Origin: UBA10649 sp964597445
GTDB lineage: Bacteria > Actinomycetota > Actinomycetes > S36-B12
DNA length: 64,000 nucleotides
NCBI GenBank assembly: GCA_964597445.1
Contig: CAZQXO010000001.1
Coordinates: 128,658-192,657, forward strand
Direction of reading: 5' to 3'
Part shown: in pieces, positions 9,716-17,237 of the stretch
Position numbering within the stretch: the first letter of the stretch is position 1
Layout of the letters: each line of letters begins with the position of its first letter
Translations under genes and position numbers: made by a program
The notes under the pieces: generated by a model
The model's input: only the letters and a program-made list of their open reading frames with translations
Databases searched by the model: none
What the model was told of the DNA's origin: nothing

Positions 9716-10441
9716 TCAGGCCCGACCACCCCGGATGAGCTCGGCGCGCAGGAGAGCCGCATGCAACTGCACGAAGAGGGACGCCAACTCCCTCACGACC
9801 TCCTGCTGGCGCGCCCTGCCGTCCCGATCCCGCGGCTGGGAGAAGGGCGTCGCCATCTGCTCGATCACACCCGTCTCACGGTCCGTCACGACGCGGAAGC
9901 TGCGCAGGTGACGCGGCTCCACCCCGAAAGCGCTGAGTCGCGCGATCACCTGGACGATGGCCAGCGCGTCCTCGTCGTAGTGACCCGTGGGTGACGCCCA
10001 GACCACCCCGATGCCCTCCAACTGGGCGATGTAGGACTCGTCGAGACCCACGGCCTCGGCCAGCTCCACACGCGTCAGGCGGACTCGGCCCGTTCCCGGC
10101 CTGAAGTCCTCCGGTCGCAGGCCTGAGCCTGACGTCGACGCCGGGGCCTCAGCGCGGGCCTGTTCATCGTCGCCGTCGAGAGCCTCCCGGATGACCTTCA
10201 GAGGCAGGTACTGGTCACGCTGAAGCGTGAGAACGGCTCGAAGTCGGTCGATGTCGCGCTGCGCGAAACGGCGATATCCGGAGGCCGTCCTCTCGGGACA
10301 GACGAGGCCCTCCGCCTCCAGGAAGCGGATCTTGCTGATCGTGACATCCGGGAACTCACGCTTCAGGAGCTGCAGGACCTCACCGATGCTGATCGTGCCC
10401 GAGACCCCCTCGGCCGCGGACCCCGTGGCGCGCTGCGTCAT
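9716..10441 (-). CDS. MerR-family transcriptional regulator (Rv1828-like)
   Basis: 241 aa regulator. An N-terminal MerR winged helix (GTISIGEVLQLLKREFPDVT, SKIRFLEAEGLVCPERTASGYR, FAQRDIDRLRAVLTLQRD) is followed by a linker and a second helical domain (RLTRVELAEAVGLDESYIAQL) that resembles another HTH, as in mycobacterial Rv1828. No cysteine cluster suggests metal sensing. It overlaps the upstream FHA gene by 4 nt (ATGA), so the two are translationally coupled, and the nuclease gene follows after 34 nt. The pairing with a GarA-like protein is conserved across actinobacteria, but the ligand or target is unknown. Confidence 0.9.
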   Translation of the reverse strand: MTQRATGSAAEGVSGTISIGEVLQLLKREFPDVTISKIRFLEAEGLVCPERTASGYRRFAQRDIDRLRAVLTLQRDQYLPLKVIREALDGDDEQARAEAPASTSGSGLRPEDFRPGTGRVRLTRVELAEAVGLDESYIAQLEGIGVVWASPTGHYDEDALAIVQVIARLSAFGVEPRHLRSFRVVTDRETGVIEQMATPFSQPRDRDGRARQQEVVRELASLFVQLHAALLRAELIRGGRA

Positions 10442-10938
10442 GAGTCGGACTCGACGCCGAGCAGGAGGATGAAGCGGAACTTCCCGATCTGCACCTCATC
10501 ACCACCGGCCAGTCGCCGGTCCTCCACCCGGGATCTGTTCACGTAGGTGCCGTTGAGGCTTCCCGCATCCCGAATGCTCCAGCCCTCCGCACCGTGGCGG
10601 AACTCGGCATGGTGCCGGCTCACGGTGACGTCGTCGAGGAAGACGTCGGCGTCCTCCGACCGACCGACACGGAGGATTCCGGCGGCAGGGTCCAACAGGA
10701 ACTCCTGACCCTGACCCGGACCACGATGGACCACGAGCACGGCCGCTCCTGCCGGAACGCCCGCATGGGCACCCGACCCCATCACGGGAAGGGAGCCCGA
10801 GCCTGTCGCCGGACCGGGCAGCGGCACCGCCGACGTGTGCTCGAGACTCTCGAACGCCTCTCGGGCCAAGGGGGAACCGCAGGCACCGCAGAAGCGGTCG
10901 TCCTCGGCCGTGACGTGACCGCACCGTGGACACGACAT
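10438..10938 (-). CDS. Zinc-ribbon FHA-domain protein (GarA-like)
   Basis: 166 aa. An N-terminal zinc ribbon (C3, C6, C17, C20: CPRC and CGAC) is followed by a flexible Pro/Gly-rich linker and a C-terminal FHA domain with the phosphothreonine-binding residues (VGRSEDADV, SRHHAEF, SLNGTYVNRSRV). The FHA part is very close to mycobacterial GarA, which binds 2-oxoglutarate dehydrogenase and glutamate dehydrogenase and is switched by phosphorylation of an N-terminal ETTSVF motif. Here the related position reads LEHTSAVPL (T35), so a phosphorylation switch may persist but is inferred. The gene order gcvH-FHA-MerR is the same as in Mycobacterium. It starts 5 nt after the gcvH stop. Confidence 0.88.
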   Translation of the reverse strand: MSCPRCGHVTAEDDRFCGACGSPLAREAFESLEHTSAVPLPGPATGSGSLPVMGSGAHAGVPAGAAVLVVHRGPGQGQEFLLDPAAGILRVGRSEDADVFLDDVTVSRHHAEFRHGAEGWSIRDAGSLNGTYVNRSRVEDRRLAGGDEVQIGKFRFILLLGVESDS

Positions 10939-10943
10939 GTCGC

Positions 10944-11327
10944 CTAGGCCTTCTCCACCAGCGCCCGGTAGTCGGCAGCCGAGAGCAGCGCGTCGAGCGC
11001 CCCCGCATCATCCGGCTGGAGCTCGACCATCCAGCCCGAGCCGTAGGGGTCGGAGTTCACGGTCTCGGGGGCCGTGTCGAGCATTCCGTTGACGGCCACG
11101 ACTGCGCCCGAGAGCGGCGCATAGAGATCGCTGACGCTCTTGGTGGACTCCACCTCGCCGCAGGCCGAGCCCGCGTCGATACGCGACCCCACACCCGGCA
11201 GGGACACGAACACGATGTCGCCGAGGGCCTCCTGCGCGTACGCGGTGATGCCGAAGAGCACGGTGCCGACATCCGTGGCCTTCACCCACTCGTGCTCGGC
11301 TGTGTAGCGCAGTTCGTCGGGGTACAT
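10944..11327 (-). CDS. gcvH: Glycine cleavage system H protein
   Basis: 127 aa lipoyl carrier of the glycine cleavage system. The lipoylation lysine is in GEVESTKSVSDLYAPLSG (around residue 64). The start MYPDELRYTAEHEWV is typical, and the ATG at 11327 has a GAGGAG ribosome site. It leads a group with the FHA and MerR genes; gcvP is about 3 kb downstream on the same strand under its own riboswitch, so the two may be expressed separately. Confidence 0.97.
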   Translation of the reverse strand: MYPDELRYTAEHEWVKATDVGTVLFGITAYAQEALGDIVFVSLPGVGSRIDAGSACGEVESTKSVSDLYAPLSGAVVAVNGMLDTAPETVNSDPYGSGWMVELQPDDAGALDALLSAADYRALVEKA

Positions 11328-11372
11328 CTCACTCCTCGAAAGCTGGGCCTCAGGGCTGGGGCGGGCGCAGGT

Positions 11373-12137
11373 TCACGACTCCCTGACGGGCACTGTAACG
11401 GAGATCGTGAGGTTGTCGTCCGACGTGATGCCGAATTCCGCGCCCCTCGTGCGCACCGACTCCGCGAGCCCTCCGGGGATGCTCATGGCAGCCGTCATGG
11501 TCTCGGGATCGCCGATCGCGAGGATGTCGATCTGCGGCCCGACCGGGGTCCCGCTCGCCACCACGCCCCGATCCGTATCGGCGAACCACGTGTCCACGGA
11601 CACCCGCACGCCGCTGACCTCGATGGCCTCCGCACCCGCGTCGCGGAGCTCCTGAACGGCATCGATGAGCACCGCTGACTCCAGAAGCCCGTCGGGATCA
11701 TCGAGCGTGATCCGCACTCCTGGCCCCGAGACCGGCGTGGAGCCGGACATGATCCGCAGCGCCTCGAGCTGGCGGCGCGCATCTGCCAGAGCCTGGGCCG
11801 TCGACCCGGACTCGAGGTCACGCTGAACCTCGGACAGCCGAGCCGCGTCCTGCTCGAGGCGAGCTTGCCGAGCACCGAGATCATCGAGTACCTGAACGAG
11901 GTCCTCCGTTCGAGCTGAGCGCCACTCGGCCTCATCGCCACGCGGAGCGATCACGACCACCGTGACGAGCAGGCCGAGCAGGAGGAAGAGCGCTCCGATC
12001 ATCAGGTGCGGGCGACTCGGCTGATACGCGAGTCGGGCCACGAGCGCCCGCGCACTCGTCGCCTCGGGCTCCGCAGCCGAGTCGCTCTCCTGACCGTCCG
12101 GGGCGCCCCGACCCTCCGTCGCATCGCTCATGGTCAT
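11373..12137 (-). CDS. DUF881 membrane-anchored protein (second copy)
   Basis: 254 aa. A polar N-terminus of about 45 residues precedes one membrane helix (LMIGALFLLLGLLVTVVVIA), then a predicted coiled coil (residues 75-120, rich in Leu/Glu/Arg) and the DUF881 domain (VSGPGVRITLDDPDGLL, VQELRDAGAEAIEVSGVRV, DILAIGDPETM). Function is unknown; the large part should lie outside the membrane. It overlaps the small basic protein gene by 4 nt. The DUF881-SBP-DUF881 trio corresponds to Rv1823-Rv1825 and is always seen next to pgsA-like and gcvH genes in many actinobacteria. Confidence 0.85.
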   Translation of the reverse strand: MTMSDATEGRGAPDGQESDSAAEPEATSARALVARLAYQPSRPHLMIGALFLLLGLLVTVVVIAPRGDEAEWRSARTEDLVQVLDDLGARQARLEQDAARLSEVQRDLESGSTAQALADARRQLEALRIMSGSTPVSGPGVRITLDDPDGLLESAVLIDAVQELRDAGAEAIEVSGVRVSVDTWFADTDRGVVASGTPVGPQIDILAIGDPETMTAAMSIPGGLAESVRTRGAEFGITSDDNLTISVTVPVRES

Positions 12138-12466
12138 GCCCGGAAGAGGAGCCGACGGATGGCGGCAGCATTCGCGAAGATCCGCATGGCGAGCACGACC
12201 ACGACCCCTGTCGACATCTGCGCCCCGACCCCGAGTTGGTCACCCAGGAACACGAGGAAGGACGCGATTACCACGTTCGACAGGAAGCTGACGGCGAAGA
12301 TCCGGTCGTCGAAACGACGCTCCATCAGGGCCCGGAACCCGCCGAAGACGGCGTCGAGTGCTGCGACGATGGCGATCGGCAGGTAGGGCTCGAGCCAGAG
12401 CGGGATCATGGGGTGCCACACGATCCCCACGGCCACGCCCACGAGAAGCCCGATGATCGCGATCAC
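12134..12466 (-). CDS. Small basic family protein (DUF1290)
   Basis: 110 aa, three to four membrane helices (IAIIGLLVGVAVGIVW, IAIVAALDAVFGGFRAL, VVIASFLVFLGDQLG, TGVVVVLAMRIFANAAAIRRLL). The signature segment AALDAVFGGFRALMERRFDDRIF identifies the small basic protein family, of unknown function, found also in Firmicutes next to cell-division genes. Both flanking DUF881 genes overlap it by 4 nt, indicating coupled translation and probably a joint complex in the membrane. Confidence 0.88.
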   Translation of the reverse strand: MIAIIGLLVGVAVGIVWHPMIPLWLEPYLPIAIVAALDAVFGGFRALMERRFDDRIFAVSFLSNVVIASFLVFLGDQLGVGAQMSTGVVVVLAMRIFANAAAIRRLLFRA

Positions 12467-13275
12467 GACGCCTCTCCCCTTCCGAGCGGTGCCACTGGCT
12501 CCTCGCCGACCACGACGGCGCTTCTCGGCACCGACACCTGACCCGGCGGCAACGCTACGTCACGCTGCTGGAGGGCGGAGACGAGACCGTAGTCGACGGC
12601 CAGCGTGGTGAGAACGTCGCCGATCCCCGTGGGGTCGAGGGGGCCGTCTCCCTGCACCGCGCGGATGGAATAGGGCCGTGCCAGCGGGTGGTAGTTCACG
12701 AGGATCGCATCGCCAGCACTGCGGATGGCTGAGGTCTCGACCAGCCGCTGGTCGTTGATCGCGATGCCCTGCGCGCCCGCGCGCCAGAGCTCGTTGACGA
12801 TCGCCTGAAGGTCCCGGTCGAGTACGCGGTTCAAGGAACCGGGCTGGGCATCGGGGGCATCGTCCATGGTGATGATCAGTCCGGGGCCAGTCAGCGCCGT
12901 GGTGCCCGCCTGCAGCGCCAGCTGCTCCAGCTCGACGGACTCACGCGATCCCTCGCCTGCGGCGAACAGGTCGGCACTGAGGCGATCCACCTCCTCAGTG
13001 CGAGCGCTCACCTCCTGCTGGAGGACGTCCACGGCATCCGAGGCGGTGAGCACGCGCGAGACGAGCTCGGCCCGCGTCTCGAGACGTTCGGCCTCGGAGG
13101 TGCGGGCCGAGATAGCGGCCAGGACGCCCACGAGGCCGACAGCGGCAGCCCCCACGATGACGACAAGGCCGCGCGACAGTCCGGCGGCACTCGACCCATC
13201 CGGGCGACGAGGCCGTGCCCACCGGTACTCGTCTGCCGTGGCATCGCGCAGGAAGCGCTCGATGACGCTGGTCAT
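12463..13275 (-). CDS. DUF881 membrane-anchored protein (first copy)
   Basis: 270 aa. Start chosen at the ATG 13275 (MTSVIERFLRDAT), which overlaps the upstream CDP-alcohol transferase gene by 4 nt; the frame continues open to 13767 but that part overlaps the transferase. One membrane helix (GLVVIVGAAAVGLVGVLAAI), a coiled-coil stretch with repeated Leu/Val spacing, then DUF881 (LTGPGLIITMDDAPDAQ, LQAIVNELWRAGAQGIAINDQRL, LVNYHPLARPYSIRAVQ). Function unknown; it shares the fold with the gene two positions downstream, suggesting an old duplication around the small basic protein. Confidence 0.85.
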   Translation of the reverse strand: MTSVIERFLRDATADEYRWARPRRPDGSSAAGLSRGLVVIVGAAAVGLVGVLAAISARTSEAERLETRAELVSRVLTASDAVDVLQQEVSARTEEVDRLSADLFAAGEGSRESVELEQLALQAGTTALTGPGLIITMDDAPDAQPGSLNRVLDRDLQAIVNELWRAGAQGIAINDQRLVETSAIRSAGDAILVNYHPLARPYSIRAVQGDGPLDPTGIGDVLTTLAVDYGLVSALQQRDVALPPGQVSVPRSAVVVGEEPVAPLGRGEAS

Positions 13276-13856
13276 GGCTGCATGGCCGCGGACGCCTCCC
13301 GACCGAGCGCCTGCTGGGCGTAGCGGATCCCGGCCCACCAGTAGAGGAAGGCACCCCAGATGGCGAAGGCCCACCCGAGCGTCGACGCGACAGGGCCGAC
13401 GATCGACGTCTGACCCAGCAGAAGGAGTGGGAAGCCCCACAGGAGAGCGAAGGTGGCCGCCTTGCCGACGTACGTGACGGGCAGCGCCAGCCTCCCTTGG
13501 CGTCGCAGGGCGGGAAGGAGGAGCAGGAGAAGGACATCCCGCAGGGCCAGCAGGACGACCAGCCACCAGGGAATCAGCTGTCGCAGGGCCAGGCCGAGCA
13601 GAACGGCGACGATGTACAGCCGATCGACGAGCGGGTCCAGCATGACGCCGAGGCGCGTGCGTTGATTCCATCGACGCGCCAGGAACCCATCGAGCCAGTC
13701 GGTCACGCCGGCGATCACGAGCACAGCGAAGCCGAGGACATCCTCCTCCTGGACGACGACCAGCCACAGGAAGAGAGGAATGCCCAGCAGCCGAGCACAG
13801 GACAGGAGGTTGGGCACCGTCAGGATGCGGTCCTCCGGGCTTCCCGATGCTCGCAC
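13272..13856 (-). CDS. CDP-alcohol phosphatidyltransferase (PgsA2-like)
   Basis: 194 aa integral membrane enzyme. The CDP-alcohol transferase signature D-x2-DG-x2-AR-x8-G-x3-D-x3-D is present as DWLDGFLARRWNQRTRLG, then VMLDPLVD. The substrate (glycerol phosphate, inositol phosphate or another alcohol) cannot be told; the mycobacterial equivalent is called PgsA2. About five hydrophobic helices follow. I choose GTG 13856 because a TAGCGT hexamer lies 7 nt upstream; GTG 13865 overlaps that hexamer. It is coupled to the first DUF881 gene by a 4-nt overlap. Confidence 0.85.
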   Translation of the reverse strand: MRASGSPEDRILTVPNLLSCARLLGIPLFLWLVVVQEEDVLGFAVLVIAGVTDWLDGFLARRWNQRTRLGVMLDPLVDRLYIVAVLLGLALRQLIPWWLVVLLALRDVLLLLLLPALRRQGRLALPVTYVGKAATFALLWGFPLLLLGQTSIVGPVASTLGWAFAIWGAFLYWWAGIRYAQQALGREASAAMQP

Positions 13857-13866
13857 GATCCCCACG

Positions 13867-14682
13867 CTACAAGGATCCTGCGGACTCAGGCCCTGCTGGT
13901 GTCAGCCCCTGAGCCGACCATCGACCGCTCCGCTCGGCCACGGTCACGGCGACCCCGAAAGCCTCGCTGACCAGGGGTGCCGTCAACACGTCCCGCAGCG
14001 GACCCCTGGCGACCTCACCTCCCTCGCGCAGGAGCAGAGCGTGCGAGAAGCCGACGGGGATCTCCTCGACATGATGGGTGACGAGCACCATCGTGGGCGT
14101 GTCCGGGCGACGTGCGGCATGAGCCAGCGCTCTCATGAGCCCTTCCCGGCCACCGAGATCAAGGCCGGCACCCGGCTCGTCCAGCAGCAGCAGCTCAGGA
14201 TCCGGCATCACCGCACGTGCCAGGAGCGCCCGCTTGCGCTCACCCTCCGACAGCGTTCCGAAACGACGGTGGGCGAGCTGCGCCAGTCCCCACGTGTCCA
14301 AGAGCCGGAGCGCCCTCTGCTCATCCAGCGTGTCGTAGCCTTCACGCCATCGACCGGCAACAGCCCAGGCGCCCGTGAGCACGACGTCGATCACCGATTC
14401 GGCGCCTGGCACGGCATCCCCGCCGATCCCCGACGCCCATCCGATGGACTGCCGGAGCTCGGAGACGTCGACCGCCCCCATCTCCTCCCCGAGAAGGCGA
14501 ACCGTGCCGGTGGTCGGGAACAGCCGCGCAGCTGCGATCTGGAGGAGTGTGGTCTTGCCCGAGCCGTTCGGGCCCATGATCACCCAGTGCTCACCCGGGG
14601 CGACACTCCAGTCGAGGCGCGAGAGAACCTGCGTCCCACCCCGACGCACACTCACGTCCTCCATGTCGATCACGAGGCCCAC
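13867..14682 (-). CDS. ABC transporter ATP-binding protein, orphan
   Basis: 271 aa ATPase with Walker A GPNGSGKTTLLQ, signature LSEGERKRALLARAV, Walker B ELLLLDEPGAGLDLGG and H-loop VLVTHHVEEI. It resembles the iron-chelate/ModF type of ATPase. No permease or binding protein is next to it, so it may work with a distant membrane partner or not in transport at all; similar orphan ATPases sit beside serB in Streptomyces. The GTG start at 14682 is 6 nt after a TAGGGT hexamer and lies back to back with serB. Confidence 0.8.
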   Translation of the reverse strand: MGLVIDMEDVSVRRGGTQVLSRLDWSVAPGEHWVIMGPNGSGKTTLLQIAAARLFPTTGTVRLLGEEMGAVDVSELRQSIGWASGIGGDAVPGAESVIDVVLTGAWAVAGRWREGYDTLDEQRALRLLDTWGLAQLAHRRFGTLSEGERKRALLARAVMPDPELLLLDEPGAGLDLGGREGLMRALAHAARRPDTPTMVLVTHHVEEIPVGFSHALLLREGGEVARGPLRDVLTAPLVSEAFGVAVTVAERSGRWSAQGLTPAGPESAGSL

Positions 14683-14688
14683 CCCGCC

Positions 14689-14725
14689 ACCCTAGGACTC
14701 GAGGGGCCACCAACCGCACTAACGT
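14689..14725. promoter_or_regulatory. Back-to-back leaderless -10 elements of the ABC ATPase gene and serB
   Basis: TAGGGT on the minus strand (14689-14694) is 6 nt before the GTG of the ATPase gene. TAACGT on the plus strand (14720-14725) is 6 nt before the serB GTG at 14732. The 49-bp intergenic region thus holds two divergent promoters. Confidence 0.5.
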
Positions 14726-14731
14726 GTGCCC

Positions 14732-15958
14732 GTGACCGACGACCCCGGGACGACACTCCTGATCACGCTCTCGGGCCACGATCGTCCGGGAGTCACAAGC
14801 TCGCTCTTCGACGCCATCGCGAGCGTGCACGGGGACGTGAGCGTGCTCGATGTCGAGCAGATCGTGGTGCGTGGGCGGCTCGTGCTGGCCGTCCTGGTCG
14901 GGGCCCAGCCCCCCACACTGGCGCGCGCCGCTGCTGCCGCGGAGGATGTGGCGGCGTCCCTGGGGATGGACATCCGCACGCAGCTGGGCGCTGATGAGGA
15001 CAGCGATCGACGACGGAATCGGGTTCATGTCACCCTCCTCGGTGCCCCTCTCACGCCGGGTGCCGTTGCGGCTGCCGCGATGCTGATCGCCGATCGCGGA
15101 GGCAACATCGATCGGATCCGACGCATCGCCTCCTACCCGGTCACCGCTGTCGAGTTCCAGGGCTCCGGCGTCTCCGCCGAGGACGTGCGTCGCCCCCTCA
15201 TGGCGGTCGCCTCGGCTCACGATGCTGATGTCGCCGTGCAGGAGGCGGGACTCGATCGCCACGGACAGCACCTCGTCGTCATGGACGTGGACTCGACCTT
15301 CATCCAGGACGAAGTCATCGACCTGCTGGCCGAGGAGGCCGGGGTGGCCGATCAGGTCGCCGCGATCACCGAGCGCGCCATGGCGGGAGAGCTGGACTTC
15401 GAGGCGAGCCTGCGCGAGCGCGTGGCGCTGCTCGCCGGGCTTCCCGTCGACGTACTCGACCGCGTTCGTGACCGCATCACCCTGACCCCCGGCGCGCGAA
15501 CCCTGTGCCGGACCCTCCACCGCCTGGGCTACCGCATTGCGCTGGTATCCGGTGGCTTCACCGACATCATCGCCCCCCTCGCCGCCGAGCTCGGCGTCAC
15601 CGACGTGCGCGCCAACACTCTCGAGATCGACGATGGCCGTCTCACGGGCTCCGTGACGGGTCCCGTGGTGGACCGAATGGGCAAGCGAACAGCGCTCGAG
15701 ACATTCGCACGCACGTACGGGATCCCCCACCGGCGCACCATCGCGATCGGTGACGGGGCGAACGACATCGACATGCTGGAGGCCGCCGGTCTCGGGATCG
15801 CGTTCAACGCGAAGGCTGCTGCCCGCGAGGCGGCCGACACATCCGTGAATGTGCCCTATCTCGACAGCGTCCTCTTCCTGATGGGGATCACTCGCGAGGA
15901 GATCGAGTCCGCGGATGCTCGCGACGGGATCAGCCCCGAGGAATCGCGAAGGAGCTGA
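14732..15958 (+). CDS. serB: Phosphoserine phosphatase with N-terminal ACT domains
   Basis: 408 aa. It removes phosphate from O-phosphoserine, the last step of serine synthesis. An N-terminal ACT-like region (LITLSGHDRPGVTSSLFDAIA, then VTLLGAPLTPGAVAAAAMLIA) precedes a HAD domain with the nucleophile motif VMDVDSTFIQDEVIDLLAEEAG, motif II LVSGGFTDII and motif IV IGDGANDIDMLEAAGLGIAF. This is the long actinobacterial and enterobacterial-like form regulated by serine through ACT. I prefer GTG 14732 over GTG 14726 because TAACGT lies exactly 6 nt before it. Its last 29 nt overlap the convergent SixA-type gene. Confidence 0.95.
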   Translation: MTDDPGTTLLITLSGHDRPGVTSSLFDAIASVHGDVSVLDVEQIVVRGRLVLAVLVGAQPPTLARAAAAAEDVAASLGMDIRTQLGADEDSDRRRNRVHVTLLGAPLTPGAVAAAAMLIADRGGNIDRIRRIASYPVTAVEFQGSGVSAEDVRRPLMAVASAHDADVAVQEAGLDRHGQHLVVMDVDSTFIQDEVIDLLAEEAGVADQVAAITERAMAGELDFEASLRERVALLAGLPVDVLDRVRDRITLTPGARTLCRTLHRLGYRIALVSGGFTDIIAPLAAELGVTDVRANTLEIDDGRLTGSVTGPVVDRMGKRTALETFARTYGIPHRRTIAIGDGANDIDMLEAAGLGIAFNAKAAAREAADTSVNVPYLDSVLFLMGITREEIESADARDGISPEESRRS

Positions 15959-16457
15959 CCTCGTAGGTGCCGACCGCGTCCACGACGTCGGCGTCACCCT
16001 CGCTGGCGACGAGAATCGCCACGGCGCTCGTCGGGAACTTCTCCAGCGCGCGAGACCGCACCTCGCTCGGCGCGCCCAGCTCGGACACGAGCTGCAGAAG
16101 CCCGGGATTGTGTCCGACAACCACGACAGTGTCGGCATCCGAGTGCTCGGCGATCACATCACGGAGCGTGGCAGGCGATGCCTCGTAGATCCGCGGCTCC
16201 GTGACGACAGGCACCTCCCATGCGGTTCCCTCGAGCTCGGCCGCTGCCGCCAGCCACGTCTGCTGGGCCCGCACAGCCGAGGACACCAGGATGCGCAGCG
16301 AGGACGGCGTCGGTGTCCAGGGTTGCGTCCTCAGCACGTGACCGATCTGTGGGGCATCCAGACGACCTCGCTCCGCGAGCGGGCGGTCGTGGTCGGATAC
16401 GCCGAACGGGTAGTCGCTCTTGGCGTGGCGGATGAGGACGAGGCGTCGCATCCCCAT
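15930..16457 (-). CDS. SixA-type histidine phosphatase
   Basis: 175 aa member of the histidine phosphatase superfamily. The catalytic RHG-type motif is LVLIRHAKSDYPFG, with the second catalytic histidine in VVVVGHNPGLLQLV and the arginine in SSAVRAQQTW. SixA in E. coli dephosphorylates phosphohistidine in a phosphorelay or the PTS; the substrate here is unknown. The 3' end overlaps convergent serB by 29 nt. The start overlaps the stop of fabI by 1 nt, so it is likely expressed with fabI and fabG. Confidence 0.88.
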   Translation of the reverse strand: MGMRRLVLIRHAKSDYPFGVSDHDRPLAERGRLDAPQIGHVLRTQPWTPTPSSLRILVSSAVRAQQTWLAAAAELEGTAWEVPVVTEPRIYEASPATLRDVIAEHSDADTVVVVGHNPGLLQLVSELGAPSEVRSRALEKFPTSAVAILVASEGDADVVDAVGTYEVSSFAIPRG

Positions 16458-17224
16458 CAGGCTCCCTGCGAGTGGACTCCGCCATCGACGTGCACGATCT
16501 CACCCGTCGTGGCCGGGAACCAGTCCGACATCAGCGCGACGCAGGCACGGGCAGCCGGGACAGGATCGTCGAGGTCCCAGCGCAGCGGGGCCCGACTGCT
16601 CCACACGCCCTCGAACTCGTCGAAGCCGGGGATGCTCTTGGCTGCCATGGTGCGGATGGGGCCCGCAGCGACGAGATTGACCCGGATGCCGTCCGGCCCG
16701 AGGTCGCGGGCCAGGTACCGGGCCGTGCTCTCGAATGCAGCCTTGGCCACGCCCATCCAGTCGTACTTGGGCCAGGCGACCGTCGCGTCGAAGTCGAGCC
16801 CGACGACAGCGGAGCCCGACCCCAGAAGAGGGCGCGCTGCGACCGCGAGGGCCTTGAGCGAGAAGGCCGAGACATGGACGGCGGTGGCGACGTCAGGCCA
16901 GGGCGTCTCGAGGAACCGTCCTCCCAGCGCACCTTCGGGTGCGAATCCGATCGAGTGGAGGACGCCGTCGAGACCGGGGACGTGCTCCCGCACGCGATCG
17001 GCCAGAGCATCGAGGTCCTCCTGACTCGTGACGTCCAGCTCCACGAGGGCGGCCTCCTGAGGCAGTCGGCCCGCCGAACGTCGGGTCAGCCCCATCGCCC
17101 GGCCGAACGAGGTGAGCACGACGGTCGCACCCTCCTCCTGGGCCAGACGCGCCACATGGAAGGCGATCGACTGGTCGGTGAGGACCCCCGTCACCAGAAT
17201 CCGCTTGCCGTCGAGCAGCCCCAT
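16457..17224 (-). CDS. fabI: Enoyl-ACP reductase (InhA/FabI type)
   Basis: 255 aa NADH-dependent enoyl-ACP reductase of type II fatty acid synthesis. The start MGLLDGKRILVTGVLTDQSI is almost identical in design to InhA. The active site Tyr-x6-Lys is in the KYDWMGVAKAAFES segment, and the substrate-loop region follows at LVAAGPIRTMAAKSIPGF. The ATG at 17224 has a GGGGAGG ribosome site; an upstream start (17263) would overlap fabG. fabG directly upstream mirrors the mabA-inhA operon of Mycobacterium. This is the target family of isoniazid and triclosan. Confidence 0.93.
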   Translation of the reverse strand: MGLLDGKRILVTGVLTDQSIAFHVARLAQEEGATVVLTSFGRAMGLTRRSAGRLPQEAALVELDVTSQEDLDALADRVREHVPGLDGVLHSIGFAPEGALGGRFLETPWPDVATAVHVSAFSLKALAVAARPLLGSGSAVVGLDFDATVAWPKYDWMGVAKAAFESTARYLARDLGPDGIRVNLVAAGPIRTMAAKSIPGFDEFEGVWSSRAPLRWDLDDPVPAARACVALMSDWFPATTGEIVHVDGGVHSQGA

Positions 17225-17237
17225 GCCGGACCTCCCC

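Noticed and set aside
14591..16138. 515-codon minus-strand frame opposite serB
   Set aside because: Antisense to serB, which has clear HAD motifs; no homology features.
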